Below, one piece after another: positions 36,032 through 45,649 of a DNA stretch of 64,000 nucleotides. The notes under the pieces were generated by a model. That model was not told the DNA's origin. It searched no databases and saw only the letters and a program-made list of their open reading frames with translations. Source of the stretch: an uncultured Opitutia bacterium (GTDB lineage Bacteria > Verrucomicrobiota > Verrucomicrobiia > Opitutales > Opitutaceae); NCBI GenBank assembly GCA_903859715.1, contig CAIONS010000009.1:186001-250000 (forward strand), in the 5' to 3' direction. Position 1 is the stretch's first letter. The number at the start of each line of letters is the position of its first letter. The position numbers and the translations under genes were made by a program.

Positions 36032-37309
36032 ATGAACCCCGCATCCAGCCCCGCGGCGAAGCCGCCGCGCAGCACGCTCTATGTGCAGGTGCTGGTCGCG
36101 ATCGTGCTGGGCGTCACCGTGGGTTGGGTGTGGCCGGCGTTCGGCACGCGGCTGCAGCCGCTGGGCGATGGCTTCATCAAGCTCATCAAGATGCTGATCG
36201 CGCCGATCATCTTCACGACGGTGGTCGCCGGGCTCGCGGGGATGGGCGACCTGAGGAAGGTGGGGCGGGTCGGGCTCAAGGCGCTGGTTTATTTTGAGGT
36301 GATGACCACCTTCGCGCTGATCATCGGCCTGGTAGTGGCGAATGTTTTCACGCCGGGCGCGGGCGTTCATGCGACGGCCGCCTCGCTGGATGGGACGGTG
36401 GTCGCGGGTTACGCGACCGCGGCGCAGTCGCAGAGCGCGGTGGATTACATCCTGCACATCATTCCGAACAGTTTCGCCGGTGCGTTTGTCGAGGGAGACA
36501 TCCTGCAGGTGCTGCTGCTGGCGATGCTGTTCGGGCTGGCGCTGGGCCAGCTGGGCGAGGTGGGCAAGCCGGTGCTGGGACTGATCAACGACGTGTCCCG
36601 GGTATTTTTCGGACTCGTGCGCATCGTGACCAAGCTGGCACCGCTGGCGGCGTTTGGCGCGATGGCCTTCACTGTTGGCAAATACGGGCTGGGTTCGCTG
36701 GCGCGGCTCGGGGCCCTGCTGGGGTGCGTCTATCTCACGTGCGCGGTGTTCATGGTCGTGGGGCTGGGGCTCGTTGCCCGGCTGGCGGGTTTCAGCCTGT
36801 GGAAAATTTTACGCTACATCCGGGAGGAACTGCTGATCGTGCTCGGCACGTCGTCGTCGGAGGCGGGGCTGCCGGGCCTGATGGCCAAGCTGGAGCGCGT
36901 GGGTTGCGCGCGTCCGGTGGTCGGGATTGTCGTGCCGGCGGGCTATTCGTTCAACCTGGATGGCACCTGTATCTATCTGACGATGGCGGCGCTCTTCATC
37001 GCGCAGGCGACGGACACGCCGCTGACCCTCGCGGGAGAACTCGGTTTGCTGGGGGTGCTGCTGTTGACGTCAAAGGGCGCGGCGGGAGTGACGGGCAGTG
37101 GCTTCATCACGCTCGCGGCGACTCTGGCGGCGACGAAGCATGTGCCGGTGGCAGGCATGGCGCTGATCCTGGGCGTGGACCGGTTTATGTCGGAAGCGCG
37201 GGCGATCACGAATTTCATCGGCAACACCGTGGCGACCCTGGTCGTCGCCAAGTGGGAAGGCGCGTTTGATGTGACGAAGGCGGACGCGATTCTGGCCCGG
37301 CGGCCGTGA
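36032..37309 (+). CDS. dctA: Dicarboxylate/amino acid:cation symporter (DctA/GltP family)
   Basis: The 425-aa product has the DAACS fold: [20 protein letters not shown] in TM2, then the re-entrant loop [18 protein letters not shown] (Ser-rich HP1) near residue 280. After that come [21 protein letters not shown] (TM7, NMDGT-like motif with Leu for Met), [20 protein letters not shown] (HP2) and [17 protein letters not shown] (TM8). It would import C4-dicarboxylates such as succinate, fumarate or malate with Na+ or H+; the related glutamate/aspartate carriers are the alternative. ATG 36032 follows a GGCGGGG sequence. Confidence 0.93.
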   Translation: MNPASSPAAKPPRSTLYVQVLVAIVLGVTVGWVWPAFGTRLQPLGDGFIKLIKMLIAPIIFTTVVAGLAGMGDLRKVGRVGLKALVYFEVMTTFALIIGLVVANVFTPGAGVHATAASLDGTVVAGYATAAQSQSAVDYILHIIPNSFAGAFVEGDILQVLLLAMLFGLALGQLGEVGKPVLGLINDVSRVFFGLVRIVTKLAPLAAFGAMAFTVGKYGLGSLARLGALLGCVYLTCAVFMVVGLGLVARLAGFSLWKILRYIREELLIVLGTSSSEAGLPGLMAKLERVGCARPVVGIVVPAGYSFNLDGTCIYLTMAALFIAQATDTPLTLAGELGLLGVLLLTSKGAAGVTGSGFITLAATLAATKHVPVAGMALILGVDRFMSEARAITNFIGNTVATLVVAKWEGAFDVTKADAILARRP

Positions 37310-37310
37310 T

Positions 37311-37892
37311 TCAATTCTTTGGGGGCGCAGCAGACTTGGCTTCTTCCGCTTCGAGTTTCCGGGCGGTCGCATCGAGATCCATCAGTTCCTTGATCCGGCG
37401 TTCCTCCTCGATGCGTCCGTAAAGATACATGGCGCGCTCGCCCCGGTCCATCGATTGAAACGGCACAAACGGGAGATCTCCCAGCAGAGGAATCTTTTTC
37501 CAGAGATCGCTCAGCGTGGTGTGATTCAGGACCCGATCGAGTGTGGTTTCAGGCCCGAGGTACCGGGTGGCGGCCGCCGCATTCCGACCTTTTTCCGTCA
37601 GCAGGTCCTCCGGGTCGGGTGGGCGGCGATCGCGCACGACAAAGTCAGGGAGACGGATGATCCCGTTGCGCGGCTTGTCCTCCGGACCGACCCGCGTGGA
37701 TGCACCCGTGCTGGCTTTGGGCGGATCATATTTAGGCAGCGTTGCCAAAATCGTGCTGGTGAGCTTGGGCGAGGTCGCGTGCTCGTGCTTGGGGCTGGCG
37801 GCAGGGGCCGAGTCAGCGGTCTGGGCGCGAGCCACAGTGGCGGCCAAAGCCGCGAACAGAACGAAGTGCAAGTTGCGGGACGGACCGGCCAT
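37311..37892 (-). CDS. Exported hypothetical protein
   Basis: I do not recognise this 193-aa protein. Residues 1–24 are a signal peptide with a good AxA-like end (VARAQ). The region 25–80 is Pro/Ser/Thr/Lys-rich and probably disordered. The segment about 90–150 (RLPDFVVRDRRPPDPEDLL; TLDRVLNHTTLSDLWKKIP) may fold, and the tail 155–185 is a charged helix. It ends 1 bp from the convergent dctA gene, so the two share a terminator region. Confidence 0.65.
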   Translation of the reverse strand: MAGPSRNLHFVLFAALAATVARAQTADSAPAASPKHEHATSPKLTSTILATLPKYDPPKASTGASTRVGPEDKPRNGIIRLPDFVVRDRRPPDPEDLLTEKGRNAAAATRYLGPETTLDRVLNHTTLSDLWKKIPLLGDLPFVPFQSMDRGERAMYLYGRIEEERRIKELMDLDATARKLEAEEAKSAAPPKN

Positions 37893-37960
37893 GGGGTAGG
37901 GAGAAGAAACGGCGGTCAGGGGGAAGTTCCGGGGATTTTCCTGCGGACGGTTCCAAGAGT

Positions 37961-39730
37961 CTAAGGCGCAGGGGTCAGCCGAATTTCGGAAAACTGAATG
38001 CCACCGTCGGAGAAGAGCGTCCGGTTTTTCCTCGGGAGATTGAGCCGGTCGGCCTGGAGCCGGAGCGGATACGTGCCGGCATGATCAAACGTGAGCCGGC
38101 CGAAGCGCGTGGCGATCTGGGGATAATACACGGAACGCAGTCCGGGCAGGAGCGCGTCGCGCCGGGTGATATGCCGCAGCGTGCGGCCGGCGCAGTCGAG
38201 CCGCAGGGTATGGCCGCCGCTCCACGGCTCGAGGTGCTGATGCGTCGTGACGACCGCGACCTCGTAGGTGCCGGGTTGGAGGACGGTGAAACGCCACTCG
38301 AGCCAGTCGCGGGTATTGCGCCAGTTTTCGCTGAGGCCGTTTCCGCCGATGCGCATTTCGGCCTTCTTTGCGCCGGTGCCGACCCGGGCCATCGGACCGA
38401 TGAGCGTGACCGTGTGATCGGGCTGCTGCAGTGTCAGCGGGACAACTTCCGGCGCCGCGGCGAGCTGCACGGCAATGACAGTGACGGGTTGGGAGAAAGA
38501 CACGCCGGTGAAATCGATGGCGAGGACCGGGGTGCCGGTGGCGGGCTCGATTGTCTGACGGAAAGGAAATTCCCGGCGCGGCGCGGCGAGGGCCGAGACG
38601 GCGGTGACGCGGGAGCGCAGGCCGTGCAGATGGAAGAGGCGACCCGGTTTTTGGAAAAAATGGAAATACAGCGTGCGGCCCTTCGTGGTGATGCGGCCCC
38701 ACGGGAATTCGTAGCGGAACGGGCTGGGAGAGGCGCCGTGGATGGCGGTGCCATTGAGCTTCAGCCAGGCGCCGATGGCGCGGAGACGCGCGACGCTCGG
38801 GGCCGGGACGACGCCGTCGGCGTCGGGGCCGATGTTGAGGAGGTAATTGGAGCCCTTGCTGGTGAGGTCGACGAGGGTGGTGATCAGGTTGGCGGCGGAT
38901 TTCCACTCGTGGTCGTGCCGCTTGAAGCCCCACGTGTGGTTGAGCGTGGCGCACGTTTCCCAATCGCCCTCAAGGCGGCCGGGCGGGAGGAAATTATCGC
39001 GGGGCAGGCTGTAATCACCGAGCCCATGGCCGATGCGGCCGGAGACGAGGCAGCGGGGCTGCAGGCGTTTCACGTGGCGGCGGATGGCGGCGCTCTGGGC
39101 GCGGGTGAGCGTGAGCGGCGTGTCGAACCAGATCATGCCAACGGGGCCGTACTGCGTGAGCAGCTCGGTGAGCTGGGGGAAGACCTTCTCGCGGAGGTAG
39201 CGGTCGGGATCCTTTTTCTCCTTCGCGTAATCCCAGTCGTTCCACGCGCCGTCAGGGTGATGCCAGTCGAGATCCTGCGAGTAGTAGAAGCAAAGTTTCA
39301 CGCCCTGCCGCCGGCACTCGCGCGCGAGGCCGACCATCGGATCGTGCTTCCAAGGCGTGGCCTCGACCACGTTATAACGGCTGGTGGCCGAGCGATACAT
39401 TGCGAAACCCTCGTGATGCTTGGCGGTGATCACGAGGTAGCCCATGCCGGCATCCTTCGCGAGGCGGACGATTGCGGCAGGATTCCAGTGCCGGGGATTA
39501 AACTGCGGGGCGAATTTTTCGTAGATCGCGACGGGAATCTTTTCGCGAAACATCATCCACTCGCCGATGTAGGGCACGCGTTTGCCCTGCCAGACGCCGG
39601 CGGGGATTGCATAGAGACCCCAATGAATAAAGAGACCGAAACGCGCCTCGCGCCACCAGGCGAGGTCATCGCGACCGGAGGCCGGGCGGCGGCGGGAACG
39701 TTTGACGGCGGAGATGTCGACGGCGCGCAT
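37961..39730 (-). CDS. Alpha-L-fucosidase, GH29
   Basis: The 589-aa product has the GH29 catalytic barrel. RFGLFIHWGLYAIPAGVW is the N-terminal landmark near residue 30, then YLVITAKHHEGFAMY near 115 and MIWFDTPLTLT near 200, in which D203 is the expected nucleophile. YLLNIGPDADGVV follows near 295. A C-terminal beta-sandwich extends from about 340 to 589. No signal peptide is visible, so it would hydrolyse fucosides inside the cell unless secreted by another route. It is the second glycosidase in the window, which suggests an organism that degrades fucose- or rhamnose-bearing polysaccharides. Confidence 0.92.
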   Translation of the reverse strand: MRAVDISAVKRSRRRPASGRDDLAWWREARFGLFIHWGLYAIPAGVWQGKRVPYIGEWMMFREKIPVAIYEKFAPQFNPRHWNPAAIVRLAKDAGMGYLVITAKHHEGFAMYRSATSRYNVVEATPWKHDPMVGLARECRRQGVKLCFYYSQDLDWHHPDGAWNDWDYAKEKKDPDRYLREKVFPQLTELLTQYGPVGMIWFDTPLTLTRAQSAAIRRHVKRLQPRCLVSGRIGHGLGDYSLPRDNFLPPGRLEGDWETCATLNHTWGFKRHDHEWKSAANLITTLVDLTSKGSNYLLNIGPDADGVVPAPSVARLRAIGAWLKLNGTAIHGASPSPFRYEFPWGRITTKGRTLYFHFFQKPGRLFHLHGLRSRVTAVSALAAPRREFPFRQTIEPATGTPVLAIDFTGVSFSQPVTVIAVQLAAAPEVVPLTLQQPDHTVTLIGPMARVGTGAKKAEMRIGGNGLSENWRNTRDWLEWRFTVLQPGTYEVAVVTTHQHLEPWSGGHTLRLDCAGRTLRHITRRDALLPGLRSVYYPQIATRFGRLTFDHAGTYPLRLQADRLNLPRKNRTLFSDGGIQFSEIRLTPAP

Positions 39731-39817
39731 GGGGAACGCGCCAGCACGGAACGGAACGGAGGCGTGGGCAAGGATTTATCTCGAGGCGCAAATACGAGAC
39801 AGGCCAAGACGGCGCGT

Positions 39818-39906
39818 GGGAGATGGAAGATGGGAGTTAGGAGATGGAAAACTGCACGCCTGTAACGATGCTATAATGCGTTCTATCTCCCAGCTCCAAT
39901 CTCCCA
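39818..39906. repeat. Palindromic intergenic element, type F
   Basis: Tandem GGGAGATGG/GGAGATGG units at 39818–39847 are mirrored by CTATCTCCCAGCTCCAATC and CTCCCA at 39883–39906. It lies between the GH29 gene start and the stop of the M48 protease gene, and may contain the terminator of the latter. Confidence 0.65.
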
Positions 39907-39907
39907 T

Positions 39908-41881
39908 TTACGCAGCCATCGACTGCTGAATCGGCGGCATGGGGCAGTCGAAGGAGGCGGCGATGGCCCGGAGGAGTTCGGCCTTGGCGATGAGGATCCG
40001 GCCATCGGCTCCGACGACATGGGCGCTCGCGATGAGCGTGCGCTGCTTGATCGGGCCGCTGGCGGTGGCGAGTTTGTCGAGGGCGGCGTCGAGCCGGACA
40101 AAATCGCATTCGGCCGGACTGAGGAGGTGGAGCTTTCCGTCGAGGAGCTTCAATTCCTGCGCACCGCTGGCGAAGACCGCGGCGGGATCGAGCCCGCCGT
40201 TGCTCGCGGTGTGGGCGAGGGCGGAGAGGACGACGTTGATTTCGTCGACGACGGCGTTGAACGAGTAGATCTGAATGATGCCGGAACTGGGCGTGCGGCC
40301 GAGGGCGAGGGTGCGGGTGAGGATTTTTTGCAGCGCGAACTCGAAGGTGGAGACGCGGCCGTCGGCGTGGACGAGTTCATCCAGTGTGCCGAGAAACGCC
40401 GGCAGGCTCGTGGCGGGCAGATTGCGCAGGGCGGGCAGGGTGAGCTGCAACAACGGGAGCTTGTGCTCGGGTCCAAGCAGGCGGAGCGAGGGCTCAAGCT
40501 CGCCGAGCGTGCGGAGTGCATCGCTGCCGGCTCGGCTGGCAACGAGGGCGTGCTGGCGCTCGCGCGTGGTGTCGTCGCCATCGAGCAGAAGTCCGTAGAG
40601 CAGGATGAGGGACTCGGTGGGCGAGCGGGCGGCCTCGCGCAGGCGGGGCGGCACGGCGGCGAGGAGCGTCTCGGCATTGGCGATATTCTCGGGCGAGAGC
40701 GTGCCGATGCTGGCCGCGATCGCGACGGGTGTCGGCATGAGGACCGGGGCCGGCTTGGGCGGGGTGATTGCGCTCGGGGCGAACCCGGCGCCGGCGAAGG
40801 ATTCGTGGGTGATGTCGACGACTTCCGGCGGATCAAACATCTTCCCGTCGAACTGCGGGTCGACGGCGCGGATGCGCTCGGTGAGTGCGGGATGCGTGGC
40901 CCAGAGTCCGCCGAAGTTGGACTCGAAGCCCTGGGCAAAAAAGAAGTGGCCGATGGCCGCGCTCTTGTTCGAGGCCAGGGAGGAGCCGAGGGCGAAGCCG
41001 CCGATTTTCTTGAGGGCGCCGGTCAGCCCGCCGGGATTGCGCGTGAACTGCACGGATGACGCATCGGCGAGGAATTCCCGCTGCCGCGAAACGGCGGCCT
41101 GGATGAGCCGGCCGAAGAAATAGCCCACGTAGCCGATCAGGAGCAGCGCGAGCCCGATCGCGGCGATGGCGATGATGGCGCCGCCGGAATTCTTGTCACT
41201 GCGCACCCGGCTGCGCAGGGAGACCCAGAGAATGCCGCGGCCCGCGAGGCCGATGACGAGGATGCCGAACACCAGTGCGCTCAACTTCAGGTTGAGGCGC
41301 ATGTCGCCGTTGAGGATATGGCTGAACTCGTGGCCGATCACGCCCTGCAATTCGTCGCGGGTGAGTTTGTCGAGCGTGCCGCGGGTGACGGCGACAATCG
41401 CGTCACTGGTGGTCAGGCCGGCGGCGAAGGCGTTGATGCCAGGTTCCTCGTCGAGGAGATAGACCGCGGGCATGGTAATGCCGGAGGCGATGGCCATTTC
41501 CTCGACGACATTCAGCAGGCGGCGCTCCTTGAGGTCGGTTGTATGCGGATCGATCCGGCGTCCGCCGACGCTCTCGGCCACGGCGGAACCGCCGGAGGAG
41601 AACTCGTGCCATTTGAACAGGGAGGCGAGCCCGACCACGGCGAGGGTGCCGAGGGTGACGGCGAAAAAAACCTGGGGCTGCCAAAGCGACGGCGGATTCT
41701 GGGCATAATCAGAATACTCACCGTAGTTGCGGTGCCGGTGGCCGTGGCCATTGGCCTGGGCGAGGAGAAAGACCGAGGCGAAGTAGCCGGCCGCGATGGT
41801 GCCGGCGACGGCGAACACAAAGAGCGTGACGAGACGGGACGTGCGCTTTTTGGCGCGGGCCTCGGCTTCGAAGAAATCCAT
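39908..41881 (-). CDS. M48-family membrane metallopeptidase (HtpX-like)
   Basis: The 657-aa protein has TM segments at about 17–40 and 70–88, the zinc site GVIGHEFSHILNGD near 180–193 (HExxH), further TM segments at about 200–220 and 240–260, and the third ligand in SRQREFLADASSVQFTR near 275. The C-terminal ~270 residues are soluble and helical, not seen in E. coli HtpX, and end in a segment like the TerB-type helical bundles (LHADGRVSTFEF; VGADGRILIAKAELL). It would degrade damaged membrane proteins. It is the last gene of a lemA–ybjQ–M48 unit on the minus strand; lemA and M48 genes are frequent neighbours. Confidence 0.9.
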   Translation of the reverse strand: MDFFEAEARAKKRTSRLVTLFVFAVAGTIAAGYFASVFLLAQANGHGHRHRNYGEYSDYAQNPPSLWQPQVFFAVTLGTLAVVGLASLFKWHEFSSGGSAVAESVGGRRIDPHTTDLKERRLLNVVEEMAIASGITMPAVYLLDEEPGINAFAAGLTTSDAIVAVTRGTLDKLTRDELQGVIGHEFSHILNGDMRLNLKLSALVFGILVIGLAGRGILWVSLRSRVRSDKNSGGAIIAIAAIGLALLLIGYVGYFFGRLIQAAVSRQREFLADASSVQFTRNPGGLTGALKKIGGFALGSSLASNKSAAIGHFFFAQGFESNFGGLWATHPALTERIRAVDPQFDGKMFDPPEVVDITHESFAGAGFAPSAITPPKPAPVLMPTPVAIAASIGTLSPENIANAETLLAAVPPRLREAARSPTESLILLYGLLLDGDDTTRERQHALVASRAGSDALRTLGELEPSLRLLGPEHKLPLLQLTLPALRNLPATSLPAFLGTLDELVHADGRVSTFEFALQKILTRTLALGRTPSSGIIQIYSFNAVVDEINVVLSALAHTASNGGLDPAAVFASGAQELKLLDGKLHLLSPAECDFVRLDAALDKLATASGPIKQRTLIASAHVVGADGRILIAKAELLRAIAASFDCPMPPIQQSMAA

Positions 41882-41893
41882 GCGCGGGGCCGG

Positions 41894-42226
41894 TCAGGCC
41901 TTGGTTTCGCCGGGCATCACTTGCACCGCGGTGCCGTAGCAGAGAACTTCGGTTACCCCCGGCGAAATTTCGGTGGCGTCATAGCGAAGGCCAATGATGG
42001 CGTTGGCGCTGAGCGCGGCGGCATGGTCGCAGAGCCGCTGGAAGGCGTCCTGGCGCGCGTGCTCGCAGAGTTCGGTGTAGAGCGTGATGTCGCCGCCAAA
42101 CAGGGTTTGCAGGCTGGCGCCGATGTTGCCGACCACGGAGCGGGAGCGCACCACAACGCCGCGGACGGTGCCCAGCTCCTGGGCGATGCGAAAACCACTG
42201 AGCGTGAAGGCCGTGGTGTGGTACAT
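41894..42226 (-). CDS. YbjQ-family (DUF74) protein
   Basis: The 110-aa product matches the UPF0145/YbjQ family of small pentameric proteins annotated as heavy-metal-binding. Landmarks are [45 protein letters not shown] and [10 protein letters not shown]. The function is unproven. It lies 12 bp upstream of the M48 gene and 30 bp downstream of lemA, so the three are probably one transcript. Met1 is close to the usual family start. Confidence 0.87.
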   Translation of the reverse strand: MYHTTAFTLSGFRIAQELGTVRGVVVRSRSVVGNIGASLQTLFGGDITLYTELCEHARQDAFQRLCDHAAALSANAIIGLRYDATEISPGVTEVLCYGTAVQVMPGETKA

Positions 42227-42256
42227 GACGGAGGCGGGGTTTGATCCGGCGGCGGA

Positions 42257-42859
42257 TCAGGTGAACTGGACCTTGGGGGCGTTGCGCTCCGTGGGGTCGT
42301 CGATCTTGAAGAGCTCGGCGGGCAGGAAGCCGAACATGCCGGCGAAAATCACGTTGGGGAAGGTCTCGCGCGTCGTGTTGTAGCCCATGACACTGTCGTT
42401 GAAGGCCTGGCGGGCGAAGGAGATCTTGTTCTCGGTCGAAGTGAGCTCCTCGGTGAGCTGCAGCATGTTCTGGTTGGCCTTGAGGTCGGGGTACTGCTCG
42501 GAGACGACCATGAGGCGGCTGAGCGCGCCGGTGAGTCCGCTTTCCGCGGAGAGGAGGCCCTTGACGGCGTTGGCGTCGGCGGGGTTGGCGGCGGCGGACT
42601 GCGAGGCGGCGAGGGCGATGTTGCGGGCCTTGATGACATCCTCGAGCGTATCATGCTCGTGTTTCATGTAACCCTTGGCGACCTCGACGAGGTTGGGAAT
42701 GAGGTCGTAGCGGCGCTTGAGCTGAACGTCGATCTGGGCGAATGCGTTCTTGAAACGGTTGCGCAGGGCGACGAGGGAGTTGTAGATGCCGGCGACCCAC
42801 AGGCCGAGGACGACAACGAGGGCTAGAAGGACGCCGAGAACGATAAGAACGGGTGTCAT
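42257..42859 (-). CDS. lemA: LemA family protein
   Basis: The 200-aa product has an N-terminal TM segment (VLIVLGVLLALVVVLGLWVAG), then YNSLVALRNRFKNAFAQIDVQLKRRYDLIPNLVEVAKGYMKHE, the LemA hallmark (given here as one region near residues 26–70), and the FARQAFNDSVMGYNTTRE block near 150. LemA proteins have an extracytoplasmic helical bundle of unknown molecular function and are often linked to M48 proteases or TPM-domain proteins. It heads the three-gene unit and is divergent from the TPR gene (131-bp gap). Confidence 0.93.
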   Translation of the reverse strand: MTPVLIVLGVLLALVVVLGLWVAGIYNSLVALRNRFKNAFAQIDVQLKRRYDLIPNLVEVAKGYMKHEHDTLEDVIKARNIALAASQSAAANPADANAVKGLLSAESGLTGALSRLMVVSEQYPDLKANQNMLQLTEELTSTENKISFARQAFNDSVMGYNTTRETFPNVIFAGMFGFLPAELFKIDDPTERNAPKVQFT

Positions 42860-42990
42860 GGTAGGAGGGATGAAGAGGAATTTGTGACGATGGTGAGTGT
42901 GAAAGAGGGAACTGCGCCGTGCCAGAAGGAACTGATTACAACGCGGTTGATTGTTTCCATGGGGAGCAGCAACTTAGCCGCGTTCATCGC

Positions 42991-45585
42991 ATGCGTTGCC
43001 GAATCATTTCCGTCCTGTTGTTGCTTCCCGCCGCGGTGCTGCGCGCGCAGGCGCCGCTCAATCCGCCGGTCCCGCTGGTGACCGCGGTCCGCGAGGCGTC
43101 CCCGGGCGAAACCGCCTTGGCGCTGGCGGCGGCGGACCGGGCGCAGGAGATGGGCTTTCCCACGATCGCGGCGGGACTTTACCGGAACCTGCTCGCGGCG
43201 CCTGGCGGGGATCGCAGCCGGCTGACGCTGGGTCTGGCGACGGCCTTGCTGGACGATGGCCGGGCGGGCGAGGCGGAGCAGGCGCTGCAACGCCTGATTG
43301 TGGGACGCGGGGCGGCGTGGCACCTGCGCCTGGCCTTGGCGGAGGCGGCCCAGCAGAAATTCACTCCCGCAAGAACGGAACTCGCGGCGATCAGGCCCGA
43401 GGAAATCAACCCGACTGACCGCGCCTGGTTTCTTTATCTGCAAGGGCAGCTGGCGGAAGCGGGGAATGACGTGAACCGGTCGAGGGATTTTTATCAGCAG
43501 GCCGAAGCCGCGGCGGTCAGCGATTTTTCACGGGCTCGGTTCATGCTCGCGCGGGAGCAGGCGCGGTTGCGGCTCGGGCCCGTCACGGAGGCCGATGCGG
43601 AGGCCCAGCGGAAAAACCTGGAGCAGCTGGAGGGCCGCAAGATCAGCTATGGCATCGCGCGGACCTACGCCGCGATCCTGGATGCACTCGGCCGCAAGGG
43701 CGAGGCGGTGGCCCTGCTGCAGCGGCAGCTGGTGACGATCCCGCTGGAGGAGCGGGATGAACTGGACACCACGCGGTTGGTGTTCGGCCTGATTGCGGGT
43801 GCGACGGAAGGGGCGGGCCGCAACGCGCTCGGCGAATTGCTGCGCGATGGCACGGACCGCGACAAGCAACGGATTGCGCTGCAACTGCTCGCCCGCGCCT
43901 CGGCGCGCGAGCCGGCGCGCGCCGATTTCCGCCGGAGACTCGACGGCCTCATCGGCCTGGCGGTCCCGCATCCGATCCTGGAGGACCTGCTGCTGTTCCG
44001 GGCCGAGCTGGCGCTGGCCGACAAGAATTATGCGCAGGCGGAGGACGATGCGCATGTGCTCCTGCAGAAGTTTCCCGGCTCGCCGCTCAAGGCCCATGCA
44101 CTGGGCGTGCTCACGGGTTCGGCGTGGGAACAGGTGCGCTACCGCACGGCGGCGGATTACGCCACGAAGGCCCGGGCCGAGCTGCCGTCGGGTCCGGCCC
44201 ATGCGCAACTGGGCGTGCTTGTGGCCGAGGCCTGGTTTCGGGCCAAGGATTATCGCAGTGCCGCCGATGCCTATGCCGCGACCCTGCGCGATCCGCCTGC
44301 CGGGGTGGCGGCGGGCGACCTGATGTTTCAGCGGGTGCAAGCGGAGATTGACGCCGGGTCGCTCGACACAGCGCAGGCGGTGCTCGACGAATTGACGAAG
44401 GATCCGGCGTTTGACGCGACGAACCGCTGGCAGGCGGAATGGAATCTCGCCCGAGCGCTGCAGGTGCATGGCCAGGCGCCGGCCGCCTACGCCCGCGTCA
44501 ACCGGCTGCTGGCGGCACCCCGCGCCGCCGGGGGCCAGCTGTCAGCCGAATTGCGGGTGCGGATGGCGTGGTTGCAGGCGCGCCTGTCGCTGGAAGTGGG
44601 ACAGCCCGAGCAGACGCTCAAGCTGGTGGATGCGCTGGCGCTGCCGGCCGCAATGGAAGGCGCCGCACCGGCGCTGAAGAGCGAGATTGCGAGCACCGGG
44701 GCACTGCTGAAAGGCGAGGCGAATTTCAAGCTCGGGCGCGAAAAGCCGGCGCTGGAGCTGCTGGCAAAACTGCGGGCGGATTTTCCGGACTCCGATGCGG
44801 CGGTCTATTCCTACTTCGACGAGGCCGAATACAATTCCGAGCAGGACAAGACCGTGGAGGCGCAGCAGCTGCTCACGAAACTGGCTGACGATTTTCCGAA
44901 CAACACGTATGCCCCGTACGCGTTGTACCAGGCGGCGCTGCAGGCGGAGCGCCTCGGGCAGGAGAAGAACCTGAAGGAGGCCAACCAACTCATCGAAAAA
45001 CTCGTGAGGTTATATCCGCGGAGCGACCTGGTTTTTTATGCGCGGCTCAAGCAGGGCGACCTCCTGCGTAATCTGGGCCAATATCCCCAGGCCCAGCAGG
45101 TCTACGAGTCGCTGGTGAACAACTTTGCGCAGCACAAGGATGTGATCCTCGCCCAGCTCGCACTGGCGGAGTGCCACCATGCGCAGGCATCCGGGGATCC
45201 GGCCCACGCCGAGAGCGCCACGGTGCTGTTCGAGCACCTGCGCGACCGGATCGATGCGCCGGTGGATGTCCGCGTGGAAGCGGGCTTCAACCTCGGTTAC
45301 CTTTATGCGCGCCGGGGCGATGCGGCCCGGGCGGAGGAAGTGTGGTGGAAAGACGTGGCCTACGAGTTTCTCGTCAAAGACCCGGCGCTCGCGGCGCAGC
45401 TCGGAGCCAAGGGGCGGTACTGGATGGCGCGCACGCTGCTGGAGTTGGGGACGCTGTTTGAGCAGGAGGAGAAACTGGAGCAGGCGAAGGAGGCCTGGCT
45501 GCTGATCCTCAAGACCGGGCTGCCCGGCGAGGAACTCGCGCGCGCGCGGCTTGCCCGCTTCAACCTGCCGGAGGTGAAGCCATGA
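42991..45585 (+). CDS. Periplasmic TPR-repeat protein
   Basis: The product is 864 aa from the ATG at 42991. Residues 1–19 are a signal peptide (ISVLLLLPAAVLRAQA end). The rest is made of helical TPR-like repeats throughout, with recognisable units such as RSRDFYQQAEAAAVSDF, AQQVYESLVNNF and ARAEEVWWKDVAYEF. It is directly followed by ExbB-, ExbD- and TonB-like genes, an arrangement in which a TPR protein is often the periplasmic partner of a TonB-type complex. An in-frame start at 42919 would hide the signal peptide and is rejected. Confidence 0.85.
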   Translation: MRCRIISVLLLLPAAVLRAQAPLNPPVPLVTAVREASPGETALALAAADRAQEMGFPTIAAGLYRNLLAAPGGDRSRLTLGLATALLDDGRAGEAEQALQRLIVGRGAAWHLRLALAEAAQQKFTPARTELAAIRPEEINPTDRAWFLYLQGQLAEAGNDVNRSRDFYQQAEAAAVSDFSRARFMLAREQARLRLGPVTEADAEAQRKNLEQLEGRKISYGIARTYAAILDALGRKGEAVALLQRQLVTIPLEERDELDTTRLVFGLIAGATEGAGRNALGELLRDGTDRDKQRIALQLLARASAREPARADFRRRLDGLIGLAVPHPILEDLLLFRAELALADKNYAQAEDDAHVLLQKFPGSPLKAHALGVLTGSAWEQVRYRTAADYATKARAELPSGPAHAQLGVLVAEAWFRAKDYRSAADAYAATLRDPPAGVAAGDLMFQRVQAEIDAGSLDTAQAVLDELTKDPAFDATNRWQAEWNLARALQVHGQAPAAYARVNRLLAAPRAAGGQLSAELRVRMAWLQARLSLEVGQPEQTLKLVDALALPAAMEGAAPALKSEIASTGALLKGEANFKLGREKPALELLAKLRADFPDSDAAVYSYFDEAEYNSEQDKTVEAQQLLTKLADDFPNNTYAPYALYQAALQAERLGQEKNLKEANQLIEKLVRLYPRSDLVFYARLKQGDLLRNLGQYPQAQQVYESLVNNFAQHKDVILAQLALAECHHAQASGDPAHAESATVLFEHLRDRIDAPVDVRVEAGFNLGYLYARRGDAARAEEVWWKDVAYEFLVKDPALAAQLGAKGRYWMARTLLELGTLFEQEEKLEQAKEAWLLILKTGLPGEELARARLARFNLPEVKP

Positions 45586-45649
45586 CGGCGCGCCAAAAAC
45601 TCTTTCAGGTTTACGCCGCGGAATGAACCCGGTCTAACTCCCGCAACCC

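Noticed and set aside
38081-39865. Long + strand frame over the GH29 gene
   Set aside because: Antisense composition shadow of a certain glycosidase gene.
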